Assembly: GCF_021272385.1 (NCBI RefSeq)
Contig: NZ_JAJSDZ010000010.1
Location: 1,550,001 to 1,614,000, forward strand
Source: Vibrio salinus
GTDB lineage: Bacteria; Pseudomonadota; Gammaproteobacteria; Enterobacterales; Vibrionaceae
Length of the DNA stretch: 64,000 nucleotides
Direction: 5' to 3'
The stretch's first letter is position 1. The number at the start of each line of letters is the position of its first letter. Below the pieces are notes generated by a model that worked only from the letters and a program-made list of their open reading frames with translations, searched no databases and was not told the origin of the DNA. Below are positions 1-8,831 of this stretch, one piece after another. A program made the translations under genes and the position numbers.

Positions 1-544
1 AGAAATGACTCAGAATAAGGCCATTGTGGTGATTGATGAAGCGTACATTGATTTTTCTCCGGAGTCTTCCGTGTCAGAATTGATTCGTTCTTATCCGAAT
101 CTGGCTATTTTAAGAACGCTGTCAAAAGCGTTTGCACTGGCAGGGCTTCGTTGCGGTTTTACTTTAGCCAATCAGGAAATCATTGGTGTGCTCATGAAAG
201 TGATCGCGCCATATCCGATCCCTAAGCCGGTTGCGGAAATTGCATCCGAAGCATTGTCTGAAGCCGGAAGGGCCCGGACTAAACGTCAGGTTCTTGATCT
301 TAATGCGAATAAGGCTTATCTACAGGCCGGATTGTCTATTTTGGATGGTGTGACGGTTTTTGATGGCTGGGGTAATTTTCTATTGGTGAAGTTCCCTGCT
401 GGTGATGCTGTTTTTAAAGCCGCCTGGAATGAGGGGATTATTCTGAGAAATTCTCCGGTCGAAGATTGCATTCGTATCAGTGTCGGTAGCCGGGAAGAGT
501 GTGAAAGAACGCTCAGTTTCCTGCGTAGTTATTTAGAATCATAG
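1..544 (+). CDS. hisC: Histidinol-phosphate aminotransferase, 3' part
   Basis: This is the C-terminal half of HisC, the PLP enzyme that transaminates imidazole-acetol phosphate to L-histidinol phosphate in the cytoplasm. The reading frame is open from base 2, so the true start lies outside the window. The fold-type I signature TLSKAFALAGLRCG is present, with the Schiff-base lysine at bases 125-127. The substrate-binding arginine region near the end (CIRISVGSREE) is also visible. The gene is followed 27 bases later by hisB, as in the standard enterobacterial and Vibrio operon order. No defect is seen in the part present. Confidence 0.95.
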   Translation, partial: EMTQNKAIVVIDEAYIDFSPESSVSELIRSYPNLAILRTLSKAFALAGLRCGFTLANQEIIGVLMKVIAPYPIPKPVAEIASEALSEAGRARTKRQVLDLNANKAYLQAGLSILDGVTVFDGWGNFLLVKFPAGDAVFKAAWNEGIILRNSPVEDCIRISVGSREECERTLSFLRSYLES

Positions 545-571
545 TGACTCAGTTAAAAAAGGATTTATTCC

Positions 572-1645
572 GTGAGCAAGCAACAGAAAATATTATTTAT
601 CGATCGGGACGGAACGTTAATCGTTGAGCCACCCATCGATTTTCAGGTTGACCGTCTTGATAAACTTAAACTGGAGCCGTTCGTTATTCCGAGTTTGCTT
701 ACTTTGCAGGAAGCCGGGTATCGTTTAGTGATGGTGACGAATCAGGATGGTTTAGGAACGGACAGTTATCCTCAGCATGATTTTGATGCTCCGCATAATA
801 TGATGATGGAAATATTTGAATCTCAGGGCGTCATATTTGATGATGTTTTAATCTGTCCTCATTTCGATCATGAGGATTGCACCTGTCGCAAACCAAAACT
901 TGGTTTAGTTAAAGATTATTTGCAGCAGGGGAAAGTGGATTTTCAACAGTCGGCAGTGATCGGTGACAGACCTACTGATATGCAGCTGGCTGAAAATATG
1001 GCGGTTAAAGGGATTCAGTATAATCCTGACACAATGTCATGGCCTGCGATTGTTAAGTTATTAACCACACGGCCAAGAATCTCAAAAGTCGAGAGAAAAA
1101 CGAAAGAAACGGATATATCGGTTTTTGTTAATCTGGATGAAACCGGTGGAAATTCAATTGAAACAGGAATCGGCTTTTTTGATCATATGCTCGATCAGAT
1201 CGCCACACATGGCAGGTTTCAGTTAAAGCTGTCAGTGAAAGGGGATCTACACATCGATGACCACCATACCATCGAAGATACTGCACTGGCACTGGGGCAG
1301 GCAATCAAAGAAGCGTTGGGTGATAAACGTGGCATTGGCCGGTTTGGTTTTACCTTACCTATGGATGAATGTCTGGCGCAGTGTGCGCTTGATATCTCCG
1401 GTCGGCCTTATTTCAAATTTGATGCGAAGTTTAGCCGGGAAGACGTTGGTGATTTTTCTACGGAGATGGTTTATCACTTCTTCCGTTCTCTGACCGATAC
1501 AATGGCCTGTACGCTACATCTTTCTTCTACGGGTGTGAATGATCATCATATCATAGAAAGTTTGTTTAAAGCGTTTGGACGAACTTTACGTCAGGCAATT
1601 AAAGTCGAGGGGAATGAGCTTCCCAGTAGTAAAGGAGTACTCTAA
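572..1645 (+). CDS. hisB: Bifunctional histidinol-phosphatase / imidazoleglycerol-phosphate dehydratase
   Basis: This fused enzyme catalyses two steps of histidine synthesis. Residues 1 to about 165 form a HAD phosphatase with the nucleophile motif DRDGT at 11-15 and a Cys/His zinc loop (CPHFDHEDCTC). The rest is the IGP dehydratase domain, with the metal-binding histidine motifs HMLDQIATHG and DDHHTIED. The length of 357 residues is close to the E. coli protein. The start codon is GTG. The stop codon overlaps the hisH start in a TAATG junction, which suggests translational coupling. Confidence 0.97.
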   Translation: MSKQQKILFIDRDGTLIVEPPIDFQVDRLDKLKLEPFVIPSLLTLQEAGYRLVMVTNQDGLGTDSYPQHDFDAPHNMMMEIFESQGVIFDDVLICPHFDHEDCTCRKPKLGLVKDYLQQGKVDFQQSAVIGDRPTDMQLAENMAVKGIQYNPDTMSWPAIVKLLTTRPRISKVERKTKETDISVFVNLDETGGNSIETGIGFFDHMLDQIATHGRFQLKLSVKGDLHIDDHHTIEDTALALGQAIKEALGDKRGIGRFGFTLPMDECLAQCALDISGRPYFKFDAKFSREDVGDFSTEMVYHFFRSLTDTMACTLHLSSTGVNDHHIIESLFKAFGRTLRQAIKVEGNELPSSKGVL

Positions 1646-2259
1646 TGACTGATCAGAAAGTGGTAATTATAGATACCGGTTGTGCCAATGTTTCTTCTGT
1701 CCGGTTTGCTATTCAACGCCTTGGTTATGATGTCACGATATCTAAGGATCCTGAGGTGGTCTTGAGTGCAGATAAGCTTTTTCTGCCGGGAGTCGGAACC
1801 GCCAGTGAGGCAATGAAGAATCTGAAAGAGCGCAATCTGATTGAGTTGGTAAAAAAAGTTGATAAGCCGGTATTGGGTATTTGTCTGGGAATGCAGTTGC
1901 TGGGTACACTTTCTGAAGAGAAGGGCCGGAAAGCCAACGAAATTGTGGATTGTTTAGGTCTTTGTGATGGCGAAGTCCGTTTGATGGAAACCGGAGAATT
2001 ACCGTTACCGCACATGGGGTGGAATACAGTTTCTGCAACTGCTGGTAATCCGCTTTTTAGAGGCATTGAAGAGGGCGAATATTTTTATTTTGTCCATAGC
2101 TTTGCAATGCCTGTTGGTGATTATACGATTGCTCAATGTGATTATGGCAACCCGTTTACGGCAGCGGTTCAGAGTGGTAACTACTACGGCGTTCAGTTTC
2201 ATCCTGAACGTTCCAGCAAAGCAGGCGCGAAGCTGCTGAAAAACTTTTTAGAGCTATAA
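1645..2259 (+). CDS. hisH: Imidazole glycerol phosphate synthase, glutaminase subunit
   Basis: HisH hydrolyses glutamine and channels ammonia to HisF, forming IGP and AICAR. It is a class I glutamine amidotransferase. The nucleophile cysteine lies in GICLGMQ (C80), and the His/Glu pair in the C-terminal FHPERSS motif (H186, E188) completes the triad. The length of 204 residues is normal. The start overlaps the hisB stop by one base, and hisA follows after 15 bases, so it sits within one polycistronic unit with its partner HisF two genes on. Confidence 0.97.
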   Translation: MTDQKVVIIDTGCANVSSVRFAIQRLGYDVTISKDPEVVLSADKLFLPGVGTASEAMKNLKERNLIELVKKVDKPVLGICLGMQLLGTLSEEKGRKANEIVDCLGLCDGEVRLMETGELPLPHMGWNTVSATAGNPLFRGIEEGEYFYFVHSFAMPVGDYTIAQCDYGNPFTAAVQSGNYYGVQFHPERSSKAGAKLLKNFLEL

Positions 2260-2274
2260 CACAAGGAAAGCGTT

Positions 2275-3012
2275 GTGATAATTCCAGCATTAGATTTAAT
2301 TGATGGTCAGGTGGTCCGGTTATTTCAGGGTGATTATGGTCAGGTAACTGAATATAAAGTGAACCCGTCAGAACAATTTAATCTTTATCATCAGGCCGGT
2401 GCAAACTGGTTACATTTGGTTGATTTAACAGGTGCAAAAGATACATCGGCAAGGCAGTTATCTTTGATTAAAACCTTGTTAGAAAGTACTCCGGCCAATA
2501 TTCAGATTGGTGGAGGAGTGAGAACGGAACAGGACGTTGCTGATCTGCTTGAAGCCGGTGCTGAGAGGGTTGTTGTCGGTTCAACAGCAGTTAAGAGTCC
2601 GGATTTGGTCAAATCGTGGTTCACGAAATTTGGCGCAGAGCATATCGTTCTGGCGCTTGATGTCAATATCGATGCAAACGGCGTAAAAAAAGTGGCAGTG
2701 TCAGGGTGGCAGGAAGATTCAGGTGTCACGATAGAAACATTGATTGATGACTTTTTAACGGTAGGTCTGAAACATGTTCTTTGCACCGATATTTCCCGGG
2801 ATGGCACACTTGCCGGTTCAAATGTCGGACTTTATGTTGATCTTTGTAAACAATACCCACAAATTTCATTTCAGTCTTCTGGTGGTATCGGGAGTCTTGA
2901 AGATATTGAGGCATTAAAGGGAACAGGCGTTGCCGGTGTCATTGTCGGTCGGGCTCTATTAGATGGTAAATTCACAGCAGAGGAGGCATTCGAATGTTGG
3001 CAAAGCGAATAA
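2275..3012 (+). CDS. hisA: ProFAR isomerase
   Basis: HisA is the (beta-alpha)8-barrel isomerase that converts ProFAR to PRFAR by an Amadori rearrangement. The N-terminal PALDLIDGQVVRL carries the catalytic base aspartate. The half-barrel phosphate loops QIGGGVR and SSGGIGS are both present, reflecting the internal duplication typical of HisA and HisF. The start is GTG, just after a purine-rich stretch (AAGGAAAG). The 3' end overlaps hisF by 19 bases. Confidence 0.97.
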   Translation: MIIPALDLIDGQVVRLFQGDYGQVTEYKVNPSEQFNLYHQAGANWLHLVDLTGAKDTSARQLSLIKTLLESTPANIQIGGGVRTEQDVADLLEAGAERVVVGSTAVKSPDLVKSWFTKFGAEHIVLALDVNIDANGVKKVAVSGWQEDSGVTIETLIDDFLTVGLKHVLCTDISRDGTLAGSNVGLYVDLCKQYPQISFQSSGGIGSLEDIEALKGTGVAGVIVGRALLDGKFTAEEAFECWQSE

Positions 3013-3767
3013 TCCCGTGTCTTGATGTAAGAGATGGTCAGGTTGTTAAAGGGGTACAATTTCGGAATCATGAGATCATCGGTGATATTGTTCCTCTGGC
3101 TAAACGGTATGCCGAAGAGGGTGCCGATGAGTTAGTTTTTTATGATATTACGGCATCGAGTGATGGCCGTGTTGTCGATAAAAGCTGGGTGGCTAAAGTC
3201 GCCGAAGTCATTGATATTCCATTTTGTGTCGCAGGTGGTATTAAATCGGCAGAAGACGCTGCGCGTATTTTAGAATTTGGTGCCGATAAAGTGTCGATTA
3301 ATTCCCCGGCACTGGCTAATCCGGAGCTGATTACTGACCTGGCCGATCGTTTCGGAGTACAGTGCATTGTCGTCGGAATCGATTCCTATTTTGATAAAGA
3401 AACCGGGAAATATCAGGTATATCAGTTTACGGGTGATGAAGAACGGACTAAGGCAACAAGCTGGGAAACCCGCGATTGGGTTCAGGAAGTACAGAAACGA
3501 GGCGCAGGCGAAATTGTATTGAATATGATGAATCAGGATGGTGTTCGCAACGGGTATGATATCGAACAGCTGAATATGGTCCGTGATGTTTGCTGTGTCC
3601 CATTGATTGCTTCTGGTGGTGCCGGTGCAATGGAACATTTTTCAGAAGCATTTATAAAAGCAAATGTTGATGGTGCTCTGGCTGCATCTGTTTTTCATAA
3701 ACAAATCATTAATATTGGCGAATTAAAAGCCTATTTAAGAACACAAGGTATCGGAGTAAGAAAATGA
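2994..3767 (+). CDS. hisF: Imidazole glycerol phosphate synthase, cyclase subunit
   Basis: HisF is the cyclase half of IGP synthase and uses ammonia from HisH to make IGP and AICAR, the latter feeding purine synthesis. Conserved features are the N-terminal PCLDVRDGQVVKGVQF with D11, the second-half VVGIDSYFD aspartate near residue 130, and the phosphate loops VAGGIKS and ASGGAGA. Its 257 residues match the family. The start lies inside the end of hisA, and its stop overlaps the hisIE start as ATGA, so expression is probably coupled to both neighbours. Confidence 0.97.
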   Translation: MLAKRIIPCLDVRDGQVVKGVQFRNHEIIGDIVPLAKRYAEEGADELVFYDITASSDGRVVDKSWVAKVAEVIDIPFCVAGGIKSAEDAARILEFGADKVSINSPALANPELITDLADRFGVQCIVVGIDSYFDKETGKYQVYQFTGDEERTKATSWETRDWVQEVQKRGAGEIVLNMMNQDGVRNGYDIEQLNMVRDVCCVPLIASGGAGAMEHFSEAFIKANVDGALAASVFHKQIINIGELKAYLRTQGIGVRK

Positions 3768-4399
3768 GTGAAATAGCACAACCCTTAGAAACCCTGAGTA
3801 GTCGTATTGACTGGGCAAAAGTTGACGGGTTGGTTCCTGCCATTATTCAGGATTTCACTTCGAGTCAGGTCCTGATGATGGGATATATGGATAAAGACGC
3901 ACTGGCTAAAACGATTGATACAGGCAAAGTAACGTTTTTCTCCCGTACCAAACAACGGTTATGGACCAAAGGTGAGACTTCAGGCAATGTTTTACATTTG
4001 AAAAACATCTCATTAGATTGTGACCAAGATACGTTATTGGTCAAAGTCAATGCTGTTGGCCCTACTTGCCATAAAGGGACAACAACCTGTTGGGATGGTG
4101 ATAAGCAGGAAGAGTCTCAAATGGTGTGGCTTCATCAGCTTGAAACTCTTCTGGGAGAACGTAAACAATCCGATCCAGAGACCTCATATACTGCCAGTTT
4201 ATATGCCCGCGGTACAAAACGTATCTCGCAAAAGGTTGGCGAAGAGGGCGTTGAGGTTGCGCTTGCGGCAACGGCGGGTGACAAAGAGGAACTGATTTGT
4301 GAATCAGCTGACCTGATTTATCACCTGCTTGTGCTTCTGAACGATCAGGAGCTTTCCGTTAGTGATGTTGTCAATAAACTAAAAGAAAGACATAAATAA
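3764..4399 (+). CDS. hisI: Phosphoribosyl-AMP cyclohydrolase / phosphoribosyl-ATP pyrophosphatase
   Basis: This is the bifunctional HisIE protein for the second and third steps of the pathway. The N-terminal HisI domain has the metal-binding cysteines in GPTCHKGTTTCW. The C-terminal HisE domain (about residue 120 on) has the all-alpha NTP pyrophosphohydrolase pattern GEEGVEVALA followed by ESADLIYHLLVLL. Its 211 residues agree with enterobacterial HisIE. It is the last gene of the operon, overlapping hisF by four bases. No clear terminator with a T-run follows in the 48 bases before the convergent rluE. Confidence 0.96.
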   Translation: MSEIAQPLETLSSRIDWAKVDGLVPAIIQDFTSSQVLMMGYMDKDALAKTIDTGKVTFFSRTKQRLWTKGETSGNVLHLKNISLDCDQDTLLVKVNAVGPTCHKGTTTCWDGDKQEESQMVWLHQLETLLGERKQSDPETSYTASLYARGTKRISQKVGEEGVEVALAATAGDKEELICESADLIYHLLVLLNDQELSVSDVVNKLKERHK

Positions 4400-4447
4400 T
4401 ACGATAGTCTGACTGTTACTGAGTTTATGTTATGAGACAGTCTCCTG

Positions 4448-5128
4448 TTATGGGAGGCTGATTTCTTTCCACTCTCCCGGTTCTAAATCGTTCAGCGAAA
4501 TATTTCCGATTGACGCTCTTATCAGTCGTAGTGTCGGAAAGCCGATATGAGCTGTCATACGTCTGACTTGTCTGTTCCGCCCTTCAATGATCGTAATCGC
4601 TAACCATGTTGTAGGAATGGTTGCCCTGAATCTTACCGGAGGGTTTCTGGGCCATATATCAGGTTGGGGAATGATTTTAATTTGAGCCGGAAGTGTCATC
4701 CCGTCTTTTAGTTCAACACCGGAGCGTAATTTTTCTAAATCTTCTTCGCTTGGATCGCCTTCAACCTGAACCCAGTACGTTTTGGGTGATTTCGATCCTG
4801 GCTGAGTTAACTGAGCCTGAAGAGAACCATCATTGGTCAGAACCATTAATCCTTCACTATCCCGGTCGAGTCTTCCGGCAGCGTATACTTCTTTTACTGG
4901 GATAAAATCAGCAAGAGTCTGGCGTCCTTCTCCATCTGTAAACTGACTTAGAGTGTCGAACGGTTTGTTAAAAATAATGACTTTTCTTTGTTCCAGGTGG
5001 ATAGCGTTATTACGGTTAGAGCGTCTCCGGTTTGAATTGTGCTTTTTTAGGCGGGATTTTTGATTACGGCTTCTTGTGCTGGAGAGCCGTGATTGGTTAT
5101 GAGTTCGTTTGCCAAGGCGGCTAGCCAT
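4448..5128 (-). CDS. rluE: 23S rRNA pseudouridine(2457) synthase
   Basis: This is an RsuA/RluB/RluE-family pseudouridine synthase. The catalytic motif AAGRLDRDSEGLMVLTNDG contains the essential aspartate, and the C-terminal GRNRQVRRMTAHIGFPTLRL is the family signature. The first 40 residues are very basic and Ser/Arg/Asn-rich, an extension of the kind seen in RluE. I place the start at base 5128 (MASRLGKR), where AAGGA lies seven bases upstream; the open frame runs to 5221 without a ribosome site. Divergence from icd matches the E. coli order and supports RluE over RluB. The exact rRNA target is inferred. Confidence 0.88.
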   Translation of the reverse strand: MASRLGKRTHNQSRLSSTRSRNQKSRLKKHNSNRRRSNRNNAIHLEQRKVIIFNKPFDTLSQFTDGEGRQTLADFIPVKEVYAAGRLDRDSEGLMVLTNDGSLQAQLTQPGSKSPKTYWVQVEGDPSEEDLEKLRSGVELKDGMTLPAQIKIIPQPDIWPRNPPVRFRATIPTTWLAITIIEGRNRQVRRMTAHIGFPTLRLIRASIGNISLNDLEPGEWKEISLP

Positions 5129-5462
5129 GTTAACGTCCTTACGATTTTGTAAATGTGATGAATGAAAAAGTTTTCTAAGTTGTTTTAATGGGCTACAATC
5201 TAAAATCTCAGAATGTGTCATATAATAAAAAACAACGCAAACTTAAAGTCGCACTAATTATAATCAATCTGGTTGCCTATATGATAGGGAATTCATGTTT
5301 TTTGGTGAATTAAGTATCAAAAATCTCATTAAGATAATGATTTGTGTGATTTTTTTAGAAAATACGCGTACACTTTGGCCTTCATCTCGCACGACCTCGT
5401 GTGACATACAATGCATCAAGTATTGGGCAATAGATGATTGCCAGATAAAATAGGGAAATTTT
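5129..5462. other. rluE-icd divergent intergenic region
   Basis: This 334-base AT-rich stretch holds the promoters of rluE and icd. A ribosome site (AGGGA) precedes icd. An AATTATAATC box near 5256 resembles a -10 element, but no good -35 element lies at the right distance. I see no RNA gene or strong operator. Confidence 0.5.
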
Positions 5463-7694
5463 ATGTCTACAAATAAGCCTACTATTATTTATACAATTAC
5501 CGATGAGGCTCCTGCACTAGCAACGCATTCCTTGCTTCCGATTATCAAGTCTTTTACTAAATCCTCAGGCATTGCTGTGGAGACGCGTGATATTTCACTG
5601 GCGGGGCGTATCATTGCTAACTTTCCAGATTATCTGACTGAAAATCAGCAAATTGGTGATGCACTAAGTGAATTAGGTGAACTGGCACAGACTCCAGACG
5701 CAAATATTATTAAATTACCTAATATTTCTGCTTCCATTCCGCAATTACGGGCTGCGATCAAAGAACTTCAGTCAAAAGGGTATGCTTTACCGGATTATCC
5801 GGATGAACCGAAAGATGAAAAGGAATCGGCGATAAAAGCAACTTATGACCGAATTAAAGGCAGTGCTGTTAATCCGGTTTTGCGAGAGGGTAACTCTGAT
5901 CGACGAGCTCCTGCGTCAGTGAAAGATTATGCGAAAACAAATCCGCATTCTATGGGGGCCTGGAGCAAAACTTCCAAGTCTCATGTTGCCAGTATGCAGG
6001 GACATGACTTTTTTGGCAGCGAAAAATCGCTGACAACGGATGGTGAGAAAAATATTGCTATTACGTTTGTGGGTTCAAATGGTACAGAAACAACGCTGAA
6101 ACCAGAATTCAAATTGTTGGATAAGGAAATTATCGATACATCCGTAATGAGCAAATCGGCGCTGGTGAATTTTTATCGTCAGGAAATTGAAGATGCAAAA
6201 TCTCAGGATGTTTTGTTCTCTCTTCACCTCAAAGCAACCATGATGAAGGTCTCCGATCCAGTCATCTTTGGTTATGCCGTAAAAGAGTACTACAAAGACG
6301 TATTTGAAAAGCACAAGGCGGTATTTGACGATTTAGGCGTTGATGCGAATAATGGCATCGGTGATGTTTACGCAAAAATTGCTTCTCTGTCCGATGTCCA
6401 GAAAAAAGAAATTGAAGCGGATATTGCGGCTGTTTATGAGCACAACCCGAAACTGGCAATGGTTGATTCCGACAAAGGAATAACCAATTTACATGTGCCG
6501 AGTGACGTTATTGTCGATGCCTCTATGCCTGCAATGATTAGAACTTCTGGTCAAATGTGGGGACCGGATGGTCAGCAGCATGATACAAAAGCCGTGATTC
6601 CTGATCGTTGTTATGCTGGTGTTTATCAGGCCGTGATCGATTTTTGTAAGGAACATGGTGCTTTTGATCCAACAACAATGGGGACGGTTCCTAATGTTGG
6701 TCTGATGGCACAGAAAGCAGAAGAATATGGTTCTCATGATAAGACGTTTGTTATGTCAGCTCAAGGCGTAGTGAACGTGGTTGATGTTGAATCCGGTGAC
6801 ATTCTCTTACAACAACCAGTTGAAGAGGGCGACCTATTCCGTATGTGTCAGGTAAAAGATGCACCGATCCAGGATTGGATAAAGCTTGCTGTTACCCGTT
6901 CCCGGTTGAGTCAGACTCCTGCTGTTTTCTGGCTTGATGAAAACAGAGCTCATGATGTCGAGCTGATTAAAAAAGTGAAAACGTATCTTCCGGAACACGA
7001 TACTTCCGGGTTGGAGATTAAGATTCTTTCACCGGTTGAGGCAACAAAATACTCACTTGAAAGATGTAAAGCTGGACAGGATACGATTTCTGTTACCGGT
7101 AATGTTTTGCGTGATTATCTGACGGATTTATTCCCAATTTTGGAACTTGGAACCTCAGCAAAAATGCTTTCCATTGTTCCTCTTATGAATGGTGGTGGTC
7201 TATTTGAAACTGGGGCCGGTGGTTCAGCGCCAAAACATGTCAGTCAGGTTGTGAAAGAAAACCATCTGCGTTGGGACTCTTTGGGCGAATTTTTGGCTCT
7301 GGCTGCATCTCTTGAGCATTTAAGCCTTGTTACCGGAAATGAGAAAGCAAAAGTGCTGGCGGAAACTTTGGATAAAGCAACCGGTGAATTTTTGCATAAT
7401 AATAAGTCTCCTTCCCGTAAAGTCGGGGATATCGATAATCGGGGAAGCCATTTCTATCTTGCTATGTATTGGGCTAAGGCTTTGGCAGAGCAGACTCAGG
7501 ATAAAGCGCTTGCGGCTGAGTTCGCACCGGTAAGTAAAGCATTATCTGAGAATGAAGCTCAAATTATGAATGAGTTAAATAGCATTCAGGGGCAAGCGGC
7601 CGATTTGGGTGGGTATTATTTACCTGAACTTAGTCTCGTTTCTAAACTGATGAGGCCCAGTGAATCACTGAATTCGATTATTTCCGGTCTTTAA
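5463..7694 (+). CDS. icd: Isocitrate dehydrogenase (NADP), monomeric type
   Basis: This TCA-cycle enzyme decarboxylates isocitrate to 2-oxoglutarate with NADP. At 743 residues it belongs to the monomeric IDH-II family, unrelated in length to the roughly 416-residue dimeric E. coli enzyme. The N-terminal IIYTITDEAPALATHSLLPI and the substrate-binding LREGNSDRRAP (around residue 140) are diagnostic, with YGSHDKTF and the NADP-region DNRGSHFYLAMYWA further on. The gene is monocistronic, with a ribosome site upstream and a strong terminator eight bases after the stop. Monomeric IDH is the usual vibrio form. Confidence 0.97.
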   Translation: MSTNKPTIIYTITDEAPALATHSLLPIIKSFTKSSGIAVETRDISLAGRIIANFPDYLTENQQIGDALSELGELAQTPDANIIKLPNISASIPQLRAAIKELQSKGYALPDYPDEPKDEKESAIKATYDRIKGSAVNPVLREGNSDRRAPASVKDYAKTNPHSMGAWSKTSKSHVASMQGHDFFGSEKSLTTDGEKNIAITFVGSNGTETTLKPEFKLLDKEIIDTSVMSKSALVNFYRQEIEDAKSQDVLFSLHLKATMMKVSDPVIFGYAVKEYYKDVFEKHKAVFDDLGVDANNGIGDVYAKIASLSDVQKKEIEADIAAVYEHNPKLAMVDSDKGITNLHVPSDVIVDASMPAMIRTSGQMWGPDGQQHDTKAVIPDRCYAGVYQAVIDFCKEHGAFDPTTMGTVPNVGLMAQKAEEYGSHDKTFVMSAQGVVNVVDVESGDILLQQPVEEGDLFRMCQVKDAPIQDWIKLAVTRSRLSQTPAVFWLDENRAHDVELIKKVKTYLPEHDTSGLEIKILSPVEATKYSLERCKAGQDTISVTGNVLRDYLTDLFPILELGTSAKMLSIVPLMNGGGLFETGAGGSAPKHVSQVVKENHLRWDSLGEFLALAASLEHLSLVTGNEKAKVLAETLDKATGEFLHNNKSPSRKVGDIDNRGSHFYLAMYWAKALAEQTQDKALAAEFAPVSKALSENEAQIMNELNSIQGQAADLGGYYLPELSLVSKLMRPSESLNSIISGL

Positions 7695-7701
7695 TTGCAA
7701 T

Positions 7702-7724
7702 AAAACCCGCCATTGGCGGGTTTT
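7702..7724. terminator. Terminator between icd and cspD
   Basis: A perfect inverted repeat (AAAACCCGCC, ATT, GGCGGGTTTT) ends in T residues on both strands. It lies just after icd and about 60 bases beyond the convergent cspD stop, so it can serve both genes. Confidence 0.93.
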
Positions 7725-7782
7725 GTCTCACTGTGAATACGTCGACGTATAAAATGGTTCAGCCGGGTACGAATTCAAGACA

Positions 7783-8004
7783 TTATTTCGCCTGTTGTGC
7801 TTCGATCGGAACGACCGAACTGGCGTGATAGCCTTTTGGGCCTTGCTCGACTTCGTAAGAAACCACCTGGCCTGCTTTCAGAGTACGATATCCGTCCATT
7901 TGAATAGTGGAATAGTGTGCAAAGATATCCCCATCTTCTCCCTCCGGACATATGAAGCCAAATCCTTTAGCGTTATTAAACCATTTTACTGTACCTGTAG
8001 CCAT
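7783..8004 (-). CDS. cspD: Cold-shock-domain protein CspD
   Basis: This is a small single-stranded nucleic acid binding OB-fold protein. It has GTVKWFNNAKGFGFICPEG with RNP1 (KGFGFI) and RNP2 (DIFAHYS). E. coli CspD inhibits DNA replication and is induced in stationary phase. The open frame begins at 8013, but that ATG abuts the GAGGG ribosome site with no spacing; the ATG at 8004 (MATGTVKWF) is nine bases away and is chosen, giving 73 residues. The position divergent from clpS-clpA is the same as in E. coli and supports CspD rather than another Csp. Confidence 0.93.
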   Translation of the reverse strand: MATGTVKWFNNAKGFGFICPEGEDGDIFAHYSTIQMDGYRTLKAGQVVSYEVEQGPKGYHASSVVPIEAQQAK

Positions 8005-8466
8005 GCTATACATCCCTCATGCATTTAGTTTACTGGAAATAGTATTGACCGCGAAACGGAAATGTTTGTTTACAAATTTGTTTCGATTCTGTGAATAATA
8101 TCAGTAACTCGTTACTAAAAATCACTCACTAATCAACCAATTTAGCGGTTTATTAAGCACAGTCAATAGTAAAAACGTATAAATATGCTAATGATTGCAA
8201 CAAATCGGTATTGTGTTTACATTTCTGTAACTAAAAGATAGGGTATTTGTGAGGGGGCGCTTTTCACGATATTAATCTGACAAACTTATTGAACTAAATG
8301 GCAATCTTTTATTTGCAGCGATACAATTGCTGCATTAGTCTCTAAGTAAGAGATGTTTTTCTCTGAACGAACGATTATGGTAACAGTTGGCGCAGTCTAC
8401 CTGGTTTGTTGAGAATATTTCAAACTTATAATTAGAAGGAAAACTCTCTAAGAAAAGTCGGCCATT
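8005..8466. other. cspD-clpS divergent intergenic region
   Basis: This long control region of about 460 bases is AT-rich. It contains a perfect dyad AGTAAC-TC-GTTACT at 8103-8116, unassigned, and a possible weak promoter toward clpS (TTTACA, 17 bases, TAGGGT) near 8216-8244. No open frame or RNA gene is convincing. Confidence 0.4.
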
Positions 8467-8787
8467 ATGAGTAAACATTTTGAATGGGTGACTCCAGACT
8501 CAGATTTACTGGAGAAAGAAAAAACAGCTGTACAACCACCAGCAATGTATAACGTGTTATTGCTAAATGATGATTACACTCCGATGGATTTTGTTATTGA
8601 TGTGCTGCAACGGTTTTTTACGATGGATATCGAAAAAGCAACGCAAACGATGTTAGCAGTTCATTATGAGGGTAAAGCAGTGTGTGGAACATTTACGGCT
8701 GAAGTCGCTGAGACCAAAGTTGCGCAGGTAACGATGTATTCTCGGGAAAACGAACACCCGTTGTTATGTACGATGGAACGAGCTTAA
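8467..8787 (+). CDS. clpS: ATP-dependent Clp protease adaptor ClpS
   Basis: ClpS recognises N-degrons (bulky hydrophobic N-terminal residues) and delivers substrates to ClpA. The core MYNVLLLNDDYTPMDFVIDVLQRFF (residues about 27-50) holds the N-degron pocket aspartates, and the conserved VHYEGKAVCGTF helix follows. The N-terminal 25 residues are the unstructured extension that enters the ClpA pore. Its 106 residues match the E. coli protein. clpA follows 44 bases later with its own ribosome site, so the two are probably co-transcribed. Confidence 0.96.
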   Translation: MSKHFEWVTPDSDLLEKEKTAVQPPAMYNVLLLNDDYTPMDFVIDVLQRFFTMDIEKATQTMLAVHYEGKAVCGTFTAEVAETKVAQVTMYSRENEHPLLCTMERA

Positions 8788-8831
8788 ATCTTGCCAGAAC
8801 GATACATTGATCGTTCCTTGAGGAGGTCACA

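Noticed and set aside
5325..5345. Fur-box-like AAGATAATGATTTG upstream of icd
   Set aside because: Only half of the 19-base Fur consensus is matched, and there is no iron-related gene nearby.
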